The translations under genes were made by a program, and so were the position numbers. The notes beneath the pieces were generated by a model. It worked only from the letters and a program-made list of their open reading frames with translations. It had not been told where the DNA came from and did not search any database. Below are positions 29,616 through 37,320 of a stretch of DNA of 64,000 bases, in pieces. Positions within the stretch are counted from its first letter, which is position 1. Every line of letters starts with the position of its first letter. The stretch is from Blautia sp. OF03-15BH (GTDB lineage Bacteria; Bacillota; Clostridia; Lachnospirales; Lachnospiraceae). The stretch is taken from the NCBI RefSeq assembly GCF_003463065.1, contig NZ_QSCM01000001.1:558001-622000 (forward strand), in the 5' to 3' direction.

Positions 29616-30077
29616 ATGGAAATCGAACGCAAATACCTGATCCGCGAACTACCGGAACATCTGGAGCGCTATACTTACCATGAAATCGAGCAGGCGTATC
29701 TTTGTACCGCTCCGGTGGTCCGCATCCGCCGTCAGGACGACCGCTATATCCTGACCTATAAATCCAGTGGCATGATGGCTCATGAGGAATACAATCTGCC
29801 CCTTACACAGGAAGCCTACGAACACCTGAAAACCAAAGCCGACGGCAATGTCATCACCAAACGGCGCTATCTCATTCCTCTGGATGACATTCTTACCATT
29901 GAACTGGATCTTTTCTCCGGAGCCTTTGAAGGCATGATCCTGGCAGAAGTGGAATTTCCCACGGAAGAAGCTGCCAATACCTTCACTCCGCCCGACTGGT
30001 TCACGGAAGATGTCACCTTTAAAAAAGAATACCACAACAGTTACTTAAGTTCTGTTGACCTGTCAAAAAAAGGATGA
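29616..30077 (+). CDS. CYTH domain protein (triphosphate tunnel metalloenzyme)
   Basis: A 153-residue protein opening with EIERKYLI, the ExExK-type signature of the CYTH superfamily. Basic and acidic strands follow (VRIRRQDDRYILTYKSSG, ITKRRYLIPL, LTIELDLFSGAF, AEVEFPTEEAA) that line the tunnel binding triphosphates and divalent metals. Relatives are inorganic triphosphatases or class IV adenylate cyclases; short Gram-positive versions are mostly triphosphatases. The start at 29616 has AAAGGAGG at 29602-29609, which excludes the 11-codon extension. A terminator follows directly. Confidence 0.9.
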   Translation: MEIERKYLIRELPEHLERYTYHEIEQAYLCTAPVVRIRRQDDRYILTYKSSGMMAHEEYNLPLTQEAYEHLKTKADGNVITKRRYLIPLDDILTIELDLFSGAFEGMILAEVEFPTEEAANTFTPPDWFTEDVTFKKEYHNSYLSSVDLSKKG

Positions 30078-30098
30078 GCCCCAGGCTCATCCTTTTTT
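30065..30098. terminator. Bidirectional terminator between CYTH gene and a small minus-strand gene
   Basis: AAGGATGAGCC pairs with GGCTCATCCTT, with a T-run on either side as read from each strand. The stop codon of the minus-strand 68-residue gene lies inside the stem (30087-30089). Confidence 0.88.
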
Positions 30099-30293
30099 AT
30101 ACTCCAGTATATTCTTTAAAATCACTTCGGAATCCTGTCCGGACATTCCACTGGCTTTTTCCTTCCGGAATTCTCTTTCGATACGATCCGCCTTCCACTG
30201 CTCCCACTTTCTGCAGCAGCCTGCCAGAAAACGCACCGGTCTTCTGGGACTGTCCCCGTATTTCATTCCAAAATTAAAAACAGATGCTTTCAT
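30087..30293 (-). CDS. Small hypothetical protein, 68 residues
   Basis: The start at 30293 (MKASVFNFGMKYGDSPRRP) has a good AGGAGG site 8 bases upstream; an upstream in-frame start at 30341 lacks one. The product is basic and hydrophilic, with an aromatic N-terminus, a Cys-Cys pair near residue 27 and a helical Arg/Lys/Glu-rich middle (WEQWKADRIEREFRKEK). There is no signal peptide or membrane segment. I do not recognise the family. It converges on the CYTH gene across a shared terminator and is divergent from an XRE regulator. Confidence 0.65.
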   Translation of the reverse strand: MKASVFNFGMKYGDSPRRPVRFLAGCCRKWEQWKADRIEREFRKEKASGMSGQDSEVILKNILEYKKG

Positions 30294-30384
30294 TCTCTTT
30301 CCCTCCTGAAACAGACAGGCAGATGCCTGTTTTAAAACCACAGTTAATATACCACGTTTATTATACCATTTTCAGCTAGTATTT

Positions 30385-30465
30385 TGCAACATTTTGTTGC
30401 ATCGTTCTTATTTTTGTTTCATTTTGTTACACGCCGTTTTTTAACGCGGCAGACATTGTTATAAT
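30385..30465 (+). promoter_or_regulatory. Promoter and tandem operators of the first XRE gene
   Basis: TGCAACATTTTGTTGCA (30385-30401) is a 17-bp palindrome, and a second imperfect copy GTTTCATTTTGTTAC lies at 30416-30430. A -10 TATAAT is at 30460-30465. Tandem dyads just upstream of a -10 box suggest autoregulation by the adjacent XRE protein or control of the divergent small gene. Confidence 0.55.
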
Positions 30466-30559
30466 GAAAAATACGATTTCAGAGGAAAAATATTACGCCT
30501 TACCCTCTGTTTTTCGCTCTATTTTTTCAAAGATAAACGACTGTAACCGGGAGGCTTTC

Positions 30560-30913
30560 ATGAACAATCAGATCCTGTTTGAAAGACTGCGTGATCTTCG
30601 TGAACGAAATCATTACACGCAGGCCTTTGTCAGCTCAAAACTGAATATCGGCCGGGCAACCTATTCCAACTATGAGCGCGGCAAACGTACGCCTTCCCTG
30701 GATGTGATCATGGACCTTGCACATTTCTATGATGTCCCTTTCACCTATTTTCTCAATACGGAGAATCTGGAAGAGATTGCGGTCTCAAAAGAGCCACTCG
30801 TTCTTCCGCTCACTTCACCGGAGCAGAAACTGATGGATACCTACCGTTCTCTGCCCCAGGATCGCAGGGAACAGCTTCTTTCATTCGCTGTTTTTCTCCA
30901 AAATCAACCCTGA
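30560..30913 (+). CDS. XRE family transcriptional regulator
   Basis: A 117-residue DNA-binding protein. The helix-turn-helix (about residues 5-60) includes LRDLRERNHYTQAFVSSKLN and IGRATYSNYERGKRTPSLD. A short C-terminal helical part (LTSPEQKLMDTYRSLPQDRREQLLSFAVFL) resembles the dimerisation tail of SinR/Xre-like proteins. The start at 30560 has GGGAGG upstream. A start at 30464 would put the ATG in the -10 hexamer TATAATG, so it is rejected. Tandem operators upstream suggest autorepression. Confidence 0.85.
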   Translation: MNNQILFERLRDLRERNHYTQAFVSSKLNIGRATYSNYERGKRTPSLDVIMDLAHFYDVPFTYFLNTENLEEIAVSKEPLVLPLTSPEQKLMDTYRSLPQDRREQLLSFAVFLQNQP

Positions 30914-30953
30914 TTTTCTCTCTTTTTTTCTATTATAACTCTTTTTCCTTATT

Positions 30954-30983
30954 TTGCAAATCATTTTTATGCTATTATATAAT
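30954..30983 (+). promoter_or_regulatory. Promoter upstream of the MITE-like element and second XRE gene
   Basis: TTGCAA (30954-30959) and TATAAT (30978-30983) with an 18-bp spacer on the plus strand. Transcription would run through the element at 31030-31239 into the second XRE gene. Confidence 0.5.
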
Positions 30984-31029
30984 TGATATTTGTTCCATTT
31001 TTATTTTCCAGATACTACACTTATGATAG

Positions 31030-31239
31030 TATGATGCTGCCAGGGGCAAAAAGTCAAAAAGCCGTTCATGCTTGCATGATAAGGCTTTTGAACTTGGAAC
31101 CCACCAAACATAAAAAAGCAGCGATTTACGCAGTAAATCAGCGGATTTTGAATGTTTGGCAAATTGCGGGAGCTGCTTTGCAGCGGAGCAATTCGTAAGC
31201 ATCCGTGGAGGCAAAAGACCTTTTGCCCCCAACATCATA
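31030..31239. repeat. MITE-like structured element of about 210 bp with terminal inverted repeats
   Basis: The left end (ATGATGCTGCCAGGGGCAAA, then AAGTC) and the right end (GACCTTTTGCCCCCAACATCAT) are imperfect inverted repeats of about 22-25 bp. Inside are three hairpins: AAAAGCC/GGCTTTT with a CATGCTTGCATG tip, CCAAACAT/ATGTTTGG, and GAGCTGC/GCAGCGG. No transposase or convincing frame is present; an 87-codon minus-strand frame lacks a ribosome binding site and merely follows the repeat. It fills most of the 405-base gap between the two XRE genes. Only one full copy is in the window, so mobility cannot be shown here. Confidence 0.6.
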
Positions 31240-31318
31240 GTATTACTCTGCGAGAAGCCGCAGCTTCATGCGCCTCTTTGCAGGATATGAATTTCCAAAA
31301 CAGAAAGGCGGACAACAC

Positions 31319-31567
31319 ATGAAAAGTGACAAACGAAAACAGCAGTACAAGCAGCTTGGTCTTGCAGTTGCTTATTACCGTAAAATGCATGGTCTGACAC
31401 AGCTTCAGCTGGCAGAGGAATGCGATCTCAGCCGTACCCACATCAGCAATCTGGAAGCTCCGAATATGCCCACCAGCATTTCTCTGGAAGCCCTTTTTGA
31501 CATCGCTGATGTACTGGAAGTTCCCATCAAATGTTTCTTTGATTTTCCGGATGCCTCCGGCAAATAA
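31319..31567 (+). CDS. Small XRE family transcriptional regulator
   Basis: An 82-residue protein made almost wholly of a Cro/C1-type helix-turn-helix. The residues LGLAVAYYRKMHGLTQLQLA, then EECDLSRTHISNLE, cover helices 1-4, and a fifth helix (LEALFDIADVLEVPIKCFF) follows. The start at 31319 has AAAGGCGG upstream; the 17-codon extension is not supported. A terminator follows. Such single-domain XRE proteins are common in Lachnospiraceae; the target is unknown. Confidence 0.85.
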   Translation: MKSDKRKQQYKQLGLAVAYYRKMHGLTQLQLAEECDLSRTHISNLEAPNMPTSISLEALFDIADVLEVPIKCFFDFPDASGK

Positions 31568-31583
31568 ATCTGTATTCAAAAGT

Positions 31584-31612
31584 CCCCCGGTCTGGCACCG
31601 GGGATTTTTTAT
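31584..31612 (+). terminator. Terminator after the small XRE gene
   Basis: CCCCGGT pairs with ACCGGGG around CTGGC, followed by ATTTTTT on the plus strand. Confidence 0.85.
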
Positions 31613-31697
31613 TTCCCCACATCCTTACTATTTTCTTAACTATCTGGACAAGAGCCCCTTCAGATGATATGATTGAGCCGATTGGAGGCGAATGCTT

Positions 31698-32687
31698 ATG
31701 ATAAGAACCTTATTGAAACCATTATCCTTCCTTCCTGCACTGATGCTGATGTATATGATCTATTCTTTTTCCGCACAGCCCGGAGAGGTTTCTTCGGAGA
31801 TGAGCTATAAAGTCAGTTACAAGCTCGTCCAGACCGCAGACTATGTCTTTGACGGAGGTCATGAAGACTGGCAGCTTTCCCAGTGGGCGGGCAAGATCAA
31901 TTTTATTACCCGAAAGCTTGCTCATATGACAGAATATTTTCTTCTGGCGATAGCAGTTTCTTTTCCCCTCTATGTATATGGCCTTCACGGTTTTCTTCTG
32001 ATGCTGACTGCCGGGATCATCTGTGTGGGCTTTGCCTGTGGAGACGAATATCATCAATCCTTCATATCCGGCCGTTCGCCGGCGGTAAAGGACGTCTGTA
32101 TCGACAGTTTCGGCGTTTTCTGGGGGATCATCCTGGTACGGATCATCGGCTGGACCGGCAGGAAGACGATTTTCCGACCCCGCCCTGAGAAAAAACACTT
32201 TAAAAGGAAGAACGCCGCAGCCTGTGCATACGAATATAAGCAGGGACCCGACTGGGAGGAAGCACCGGTAAGACCGAAGAAAAAGCGATTCGGCAGGAAA
32301 ACGAAACATACCGGTGAACCGCAGGGTGGCTATCCTTCCGAAAATGACTACGGGCCGCAGGACAACTACTATGATCCGGAGAACAGTTTCCGCCCACAGG
32401 ATGATTATTGCAACCCGGACCAGGGCAGCCATTACGGACCGCGGAATGGTTATTACAACCCGGGCAACAACTACGGACCGCAGAACGGCTATTGCGACCC
32501 GGACAACAGCTACGGACCACAGAATGGCTATTACGACCCGGACAACAACTGCGAGCCGCAGAATGGCTATTACGACCCGGACAACAACTTCGGACCACAA
32601 AATAATCCTGCTCCCGGTTACGGTCCGGAAGCTCCCGTAAAGAAAAAGAAAAAAGAAAAAGACTGGATTTTTGACGATTTCGTCTGA
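31698..32687 (+). CDS. VanZ-like membrane protein with a Tyr/Asn/Pro-rich tandem-repeat tail
   Basis: A 329-residue protein. Residues 1-155 form a VanZ-like domain of four helices with the family signatures KLAHMTEYFLLA and DEYHQSFISGRSPAVKDVCIDSFG. The VanZ family includes a teicoplanin-resistance protein and many membrane proteins of unknown role. After a basic linker (KKKRFGRKTKHTG), about six and a half 13-residue repeats of consensus YGPQNGYYDPDNN run from roughly residue 214 to 310. The tail ends in KKKKKEKDWIFDDFV. The start at 31698 gives GGAGG a 9-base spacing; an ATG two codons earlier would be too close. The repeat tail is a disordered, cytoplasm- or surface-facing extension of unknown function. 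Confidence 0.85.
   Translation: MIRTLLKPLSFLPALMLMYMIYSFSAQPGEVSSEMSYKVSYKLVQTADYVFDGGHEDWQLSQWAGKINFITRKLAHMTEYFLLAIAVSFPLYVYGLHGFLLMLTAGIICVGFACGDEYHQSFISGRSPAVKDVCIDSFGVFWGIILVRIIGWTGRKTIFRPRPEKKHFKRKNAAACAYEYKQGPDWEEAPVRPKKKRFGRKTKHTGEPQGGYPSENDYGPQDNYYDPENSFRPQDDYCNPDQGSHYGPRNGYYNPGNNYGPQNGYCDPDNSYGPQNGYYDPDNNCEPQNGYYDPDNNFGPQNNPAPGYGPEAPVKKKKKEKDWIFDDFV
32339..32620 (+). repeat. Coding tandem repeat, 39-bp period
   Basis: Units of about 39 bp encode YGPQNGYYDPDNN and variants. The last four units (about 32465-32600) are nearly identical and the earlier ones diverge, so expansion has been recent at the 3' side. Units are contiguous in frame with no unique spacers, so this is not a CRISPR array. 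Confidence 0.9.
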
Positions 32688-32699
32688 TCCAGCCCGGAT

Positions 32700-32727
32700 C
32701 CCGGCTTTTCAAAGCCGGGTTTTTTTC
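32700..32727 (+). terminator. Terminator after the VanZ-like gene
   Basis: CCCGGCTT pairs with AAGCCGGG around TTCA, followed by TTTTTTT. It overlaps the last bases of the convergent LysR gene. Confidence 0.88.
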
Positions 32728-33577
32728 ATTTTTTCATACAGATATCCAGAAATTTCTGTAAAAGACTGGTCGGCTGCTTTCCCTTTTTCCAGATCAGAAG
32801 AATCTTGGTCTCAAGCGACGACTCCACCAGTGTTTCCACATGAAGTCCCTCACAGAAACAGCGCATGGACTCCGGAAAGACTGCGACTGCCAGCCCCTCT
32901 CTCACCCAGAGCATAGCTCCCCTGGCATCATCACAGAGACAGAAAATGTCCGGATCCAGCCCCTGGGCCGCAAACGCTTCCAGAATAAATTTTTCGTATC
33001 TTCGATAAAGGATCAGCGGACTGTCCATAAGATCCATAAGATAAAGTCCACCCTCCCGTTCCAGCCGCATTTCTGTGGGGATCACAGCGATCATCGGTTC
33101 CTGATGAAGCTCTGTATACTCCACTCCATCCAGTCTTAACGGCGTGCGCACCACCGCCACATCCACGATCCCATCCATAAGATAATGATATAAAGTATAT
33201 GTGATCCCATCGTGCACTTCAAAGTTTACATCCGGATTTTTCCGGGCAAACTCTGAAATGAAAGGCATCATCGTACCCACAGTGGTCGGCGTCATCCCGA
33301 TCCGGAGTACCTGTTTTTTTCCGGTCTCCGCCACCTCCTGTTTGGTTGAATTCACAAAATTCAGCAGGTTTTCCGCCCTTTCATATAAAAGCTTCCCTGC
33401 TTCCGTCAACGTCACTCCCGTCCTGTTCCGTTCAAAAAGCGTCACATTCAGTTCTGCCTCCAGTTGCTTCATCTGATAGCTCAATGGCGGCTGTGACATA
33501 TTGAGCCGTCTGGCTGCCTCATTGATGCTGCCGGTAGTGGCAATCTCCCGAAAGTATTCCAGCTGCCTGATCTCCAT
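32726..33577 (-). CDS. LysR family transcriptional regulator
   Basis: A 283-residue LysR regulator. The N-terminal winged helix-turn-helix is clear (LEYFREIATTGSINEAARRL, then NMSQPPLSYQMKQLEAEL), followed by the linker helix and a periplasmic-binding-like effector domain (about 90-280). The effector is not predictable from the sequence. The gene is divergent from a two-gene ABC exporter with 129 AT-rich bases between them, so the exporter is its most likely target. The start has GGAGGC upstream. Confidence 0.93.
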   Translation of the reverse strand: MEIRQLEYFREIATTGSINEAARRLNMSQPPLSYQMKQLEAELNVTLFERNRTGVTLTEAGKLLYERAENLLNFVNSTKQEVAETGKKQVLRIGMTPTTVGTMMPFISEFARKNPDVNFEVHDGITYTLYHYLMDGIVDVAVVRTPLRLDGVEYTELHQEPMIAVIPTEMRLEREGGLYLMDLMDSPLILYRRYEKFILEAFAAQGLDPDIFCLCDDARGAMLWVREGLAVAVFPESMRCFCEGLHVETLVESSLETKILLIWKKGKQPTSLLQKFLDICMKK

Positions 33578-33706
33578 AAATGCCTCCGAGTTTGTTATAT
33601 ATTTTTTGTATTAAAATAGTTTAAAAACAATATTACTCCTATTACATTCTACAAGACTATAATGAATAAGTCAAAGCGGAAAAAATATTTATATGGAGGG
33701 AAAAAC

Positions 33707-35452
33707 ATGCGCTCACTTGCGTGCTATCTGAAAGAATATAAAAAGGAAAGTATTCTTGCACCGTTTTTCAAGTTTCTGGAAGTCGTGTTTGACCTGATCG
33801 TCCCCCTTGTCATTGCCCAGATCATCGATGTGGGAGTGGCTCAGAACGATCATGGCTACATCGTCCAGAGATTTTTTATTCTGATCCTTATGGCAGCTGC
33901 CGGTCTTACCTGCAGCTTTACTGCCCAGTATTTTGCAGCGAAAGCCAGCGTCGGCTTCGCCGCCAATCTCCGTCAGGCGGTCTTTGACCACATCCAGCGC
34001 CTCTCTTTTACCGAGCTGGATACCCTGGGAACGGATACGCTCATCACCCGTCTCACCGATGACGTGAATCAGGTCCAGAACGGCGTAAATATGGGTCTTC
34101 GCCTTCTTCTTCGAAGCCCCTTTATCGTTCTCGGCTCTATGGTCATGGCTTTCACAATCAACGTCCGTTGTGCATTGATCTTCGTGATCGCGATCCCCAT
34201 TCTCTTCCTGGTGGCCTTCGTTATCATGTACGTCAGCATCCCGCTCTTTAAAAAAGTGCAGGGCCGGCTGGATGCGGTCACCAGACTGACCCGTGAGAAT
34301 CTTACCGGTATCCGTGTCATCCGCGCCTTCTGCCGGGAAAAAGAGTCTGTTGAAGAATTTGATGCCCGCAACCGGGATCTCACAAAGCTGAATGAGTTTG
34401 TCGGAAGGATCTCCGCTTTCCTGAATCCGGCAACCTATGTTCTCATCAACATTGCTACCGTCTTCCTGATCCAGAAAGCCGGCGTAGAAGTAAACCTTGG
34501 AAACATGCAGCAGGGTGAAGTGGTCGCTCTTTACAACTATATGGCCCAGATGATCGTTGAACTCATCAAACTGGCTTCTCTTATCATCACTCTGAACAAA
34601 TCCGCTGCCTGTGCCGAGCGTGTGGCCGGCATCTTAAAAGTCCGTTCCAGTATGGAATATCAGGAAAAAGCGGTTTCCGTCAGAAGAAACAGCCCCGCAG
34701 TCACTTTTGAAAACGTGACCTTCTGCTACCAGAACAGCAAGGCTCCCAGCCTTTCCAATATCAGCTTTTCTGTAAATCCCGGTCAGACGGTCGGCATCAT
34801 CGGAGGTACCGGAAGCGGAAAATCCACTCTGGTAAATCTGATCACCCGCTTCTATGATGCTTCCGAAGGAAAGGTTCTGGTAGACGGTGTGGATGTCCGG
34901 AAATATCCCAGAGGTGTACTCCGCAGCAAGATCGGCGTGGTTCCCCAGAAGGCAGCCCTTTTCCAGGGAAGCATCCGTGCCAACATGAAATGGGGCCGTG
35001 ACGACGCCACGGATCAAGAGATCTGGGAGGCGCTTACCATTGCCCAGGCAAAAGAAATCGTTGAGAAGAAAGACGGTCAGCTGGATTTCCATCTGGAGCA
35101 GAACGGCCGGAACCTCTCCGGCGGTCAGAGACAGCGTCTCACCATTGCGCGGGCTCTGGTGAAAAAGCCGGAGTTCCTGATCCTGGATGACAGTGCCAGT
35201 GCCCTGGATTTTGCCACCGATGCCGCTCTTCGGAAAGCGCTCCACGATCTTAGCGGCCGCGTGACCACCTTCCTGGTTTCCCAGCGTGCCGCCAGCATCC
35301 GTCAGGCTGATCTGATCCTGGTCCTGGATGACGGTCTTCTGGCAGGAAAGGGAACACATGAAGAACTGATGCAGTCCTGCGAGACCTACCGCGAGATCTT
35401 CTTTTCTCAGTTTCCTGAAGAACGCAAAAACGATAAGGAGGCAGCCAAATGA
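33707..35452 (+). CDS. ABC exporter half-transporter, degenerate-site subunit
   Basis: A 581-residue fusion of six transmembrane helices (about 15-300) and an ATPase domain (about 340-575). Walker A is GGTGSGKST, the Q-loop VVPQKAAL and the signature LSGGQRQRLTIARAL. The Walker B is followed by Asp instead of Glu (LILDDSAS), and the switch His is Gln (LVSQRAAS). These are the features of the inactive-site half in heterodimeric exporters such as TM287/288 and LmrCD. The start at 33707 has GGAGGG. It overlaps the partner gene by 4 bases (ATGA). The substrate is unknown; drug or peptide/lipid export is possible. Confidence 0.92.
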   Translation: MRSLACYLKEYKKESILAPFFKFLEVVFDLIVPLVIAQIIDVGVAQNDHGYIVQRFFILILMAAAGLTCSFTAQYFAAKASVGFAANLRQAVFDHIQRLSFTELDTLGTDTLITRLTDDVNQVQNGVNMGLRLLLRSPFIVLGSMVMAFTINVRCALIFVIAIPILFLVAFVIMYVSIPLFKKVQGRLDAVTRLTRENLTGIRVIRAFCREKESVEEFDARNRDLTKLNEFVGRISAFLNPATYVLINIATVFLIQKAGVEVNLGNMQQGEVVALYNYMAQMIVELIKLASLIITLNKSAACAERVAGILKVRSSMEYQEKAVSVRRNSPAVTFENVTFCYQNSKAPSLSNISFSVNPGQTVGIIGGTGSGKSTLVNLITRFYDASEGKVLVDGVDVRKYPRGVLRSKIGVVPQKAALFQGSIRANMKWGRDDATDQEIWEALTIAQAKEIVEKKDGQLDFHLEQNGRNLSGGQRQRLTIARALVKKPEFLILDDSASALDFATDAALRKALHDLSGRVTTFLVSQRAASIRQADLILVLDDGLLAGKGTHEELMQSCETYREIFFSQFPEERKNDKEAAK

Positions 35453-37212
35453 GTAACAGCAAAAAGAAAAAAATGCCGAAAAGCAGTATGGAGACCTTCT
35501 TTAAAGTCCTTCGTATGATCGGGAATTACCGTTTTCTTCTGATCCTGAGTATCGTCCTGGCCGCAGTCACCGTTGTGCTGCAGCTCTATGTGCCGATTCT
35601 GTTCGGAAATGCCATCGATGAAGTGATCGGTGCCCATGCCGTTGATTTTGAGCGGATGTGGTATTATCTCTCCCGGATCCTGGTCATGGTCATCGTTTCT
35701 TCCGTTTCTACCTGGATCATGAGCATCATCAATAACCGGATGACCTACCGTACCGTACAGGACATCCGTGCCAAAGCGATCCGTCACATCCAGGAACTGC
35801 CGCTTGCCTACCTGGATCAGCACAGCACCGGAGACATCATCAGCCGTGTCATTGCCGACACCGATATCCTTTCCGATGGTCTTCTCCTTGGCTTTACCCA
35901 GCTGTTTTCCGGTATCGTAACCATCGTCGGAACCCTGATCTTCATGTTTTCCAAAAACGTCTGGATCACGCTGATGGTCATCGTCCTGACACCCTTAAGC
36001 TTTTTCGTGGCAAAATTTATTTCCAGCCACTCCTTCCAGATGTTCCGGAAACAGAGTGAGACCCGTGGAAAACAAACCGCCCTCATTGAAGAAATGATCG
36101 GAAACCAGAAAGTGGTACAGGCCTTCGGCTACGAGGAAAAGGCTTCTGAACGCTTTGCAAAAATCAATGAAGACCTGAAAAACTATAGCCAGAAAGCCGT
36201 TTTCTACAGCAGTCTGACAAACCCGTCCACCCGCTTTGTCAACAATGTCATTTACGCAGGTGTGGCACTGGTAGGTGCATTTATGATCCCCGGCGGTTTT
36301 CTGAGCGTCGGCGGTCTTTCCGTACTGCTCTCTTATGCAAACCAGTATATGAAGCCTTTCAATGATATCAGTTCAGTCATTACCGAGCTCCAGAATGCCC
36401 TGGCCTGTGCCGGCCGGATCTTTGAACTTCTGGAGGAACCTTCTGAAACTCCGGAAGTCTCCAGCGAGCTCGGCAAAGCAGCCGGAGACGTACACATTGA
36501 AGATGTGTCCTTCTCCTATGACAAGTCGAAAAAACTCATCGAGCATTTCAATTTCCAGGCAAAACCCGGTATGCGTGTCGCCATCGTAGGACCGACCGGT
36601 TGTGGAAAAACAACCTTTATCAACCTGCTCATGCGTTTCTATGATACCGATCAGGGCGATATCCTGGTAGACGGCCAGCCGATCAAACAGGTAACGCGTC
36701 ATTCTCTTCGAAGCAATTACGGGATGGTCCTTCAGGACACCTGGATCAAAGCCGGCACTGTCCGTGAGAACATCTGCATCGGAAAACCGGACGCTACCGA
36801 CGAGGAGATCAAAGAAGCAGCAAAACGTTCCCACAGCTGGGAGTTTATCCGTCGTCTCCCGGACGGACTTGATACGGTTCTTACGGAAGACAGCTTAAGC
36901 CAGGGACAGAAACAGCTGCTCTGTATCACGCGTGTTATGCTCTGCCTGCCGCCCATGCTGATCCTGGATGAAGCAACCTCCAGCATCGATACCCGTACCG
37001 AGCTGCAGATCCAGGAGGCCTTTGACCAGCTCATGCAGGGCCGTACCAGCTTCATCGTTGCCCATCGTCTTTCTACCATCCGCAATGCAGACTGGATCCT
37101 CGTCATGAAAGACGGGCGGATCATCGAACAGGGAACTCACGATGATCTGATGAAAGAGAACGGTTTTTACAATCATCTCTACAACAGTCAGTTCGTCAAC
37201 GTGGCTCAGTAA
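35449..37212 (+). CDS. ABC exporter half-transporter, partner subunit
   Basis: A 587-residue half-transporter with six transmembrane helices and an ATPase domain. Walker A is GPTGCGKTT, Walker B with catalytic Glu is LILDEATSSID, and the switch His is kept (IVAHRLSTI). Its signature reads LSQGQ rather than LSGGQ. Combined with the first subunit, one composite ATP site is complete (this Walker site, the partner's LSGGQ) and one is degenerate, as is known for heterodimeric exporters. The two genes are translationally coupled. A bidirectional terminator follows. Confidence 0.94.
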   Translation: MSNSKKKKMPKSSMETFFKVLRMIGNYRFLLILSIVLAAVTVVLQLYVPILFGNAIDEVIGAHAVDFERMWYYLSRILVMVIVSSVSTWIMSIINNRMTYRTVQDIRAKAIRHIQELPLAYLDQHSTGDIISRVIADTDILSDGLLLGFTQLFSGIVTIVGTLIFMFSKNVWITLMVIVLTPLSFFVAKFISSHSFQMFRKQSETRGKQTALIEEMIGNQKVVQAFGYEEKASERFAKINEDLKNYSQKAVFYSSLTNPSTRFVNNVIYAGVALVGAFMIPGGFLSVGGLSVLLSYANQYMKPFNDISSVITELQNALACAGRIFELLEEPSETPEVSSELGKAAGDVHIEDVSFSYDKSKKLIEHFNFQAKPGMRVAIVGPTGCGKTTFINLLMRFYDTDQGDILVDGQPIKQVTRHSLRSNYGMVLQDTWIKAGTVRENICIGKPDATDEEIKEAAKRSHSWEFIRRLPDGLDTVLTEDSLSQGQKQLLCITRVMLCLPPMLILDEATSSIDTRTELQIQEAFDQLMQGRTSFIVAHRLSTIRNADWILVMKDGRIIEQGTHDDLMKENGFYNHLYNSQFVNVAQ

Positions 37213-37261
37213 TCATACTTTCAGAAAATCCAAAACAGGCGCAAGATCTGCTGCCTGCCAA

Positions 37262-37303
37262 AAAGAAATCCACCATGCATATGCGCGGTGGATTTCTTTT
37301 TTT
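37262..37303. terminator. Bidirectional terminator between exporter and Pel-type operon
   Basis: AAAGAAATCCACC pairs with GGTGGATTTCTTT, with T-runs on both strands. It ends the plus-strand exporter operon and the nine-gene minus-strand polysaccharide operon. Confidence 0.9.
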
Positions 37304-37320
37304 ACTTATAATCATGGATC

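Noticed and set aside
30975..31238. 87-codon minus-strand frame inside the MITE-like element
   Set aside because: Follows the inverted-repeat structure; no start signals and no homology recognised.
32339..32620. Possible CRISPR array
   Set aside because: Period 39 bp with no unique spacers; the units are in-frame protein repeats.
32200..32712. Minus-strand frame of 170 codons with Arg/Ser/Cys repeats
   Set aside because: It mirrors the 39-bp coding repeat of the VanZ-like gene and has no independent gene signals.
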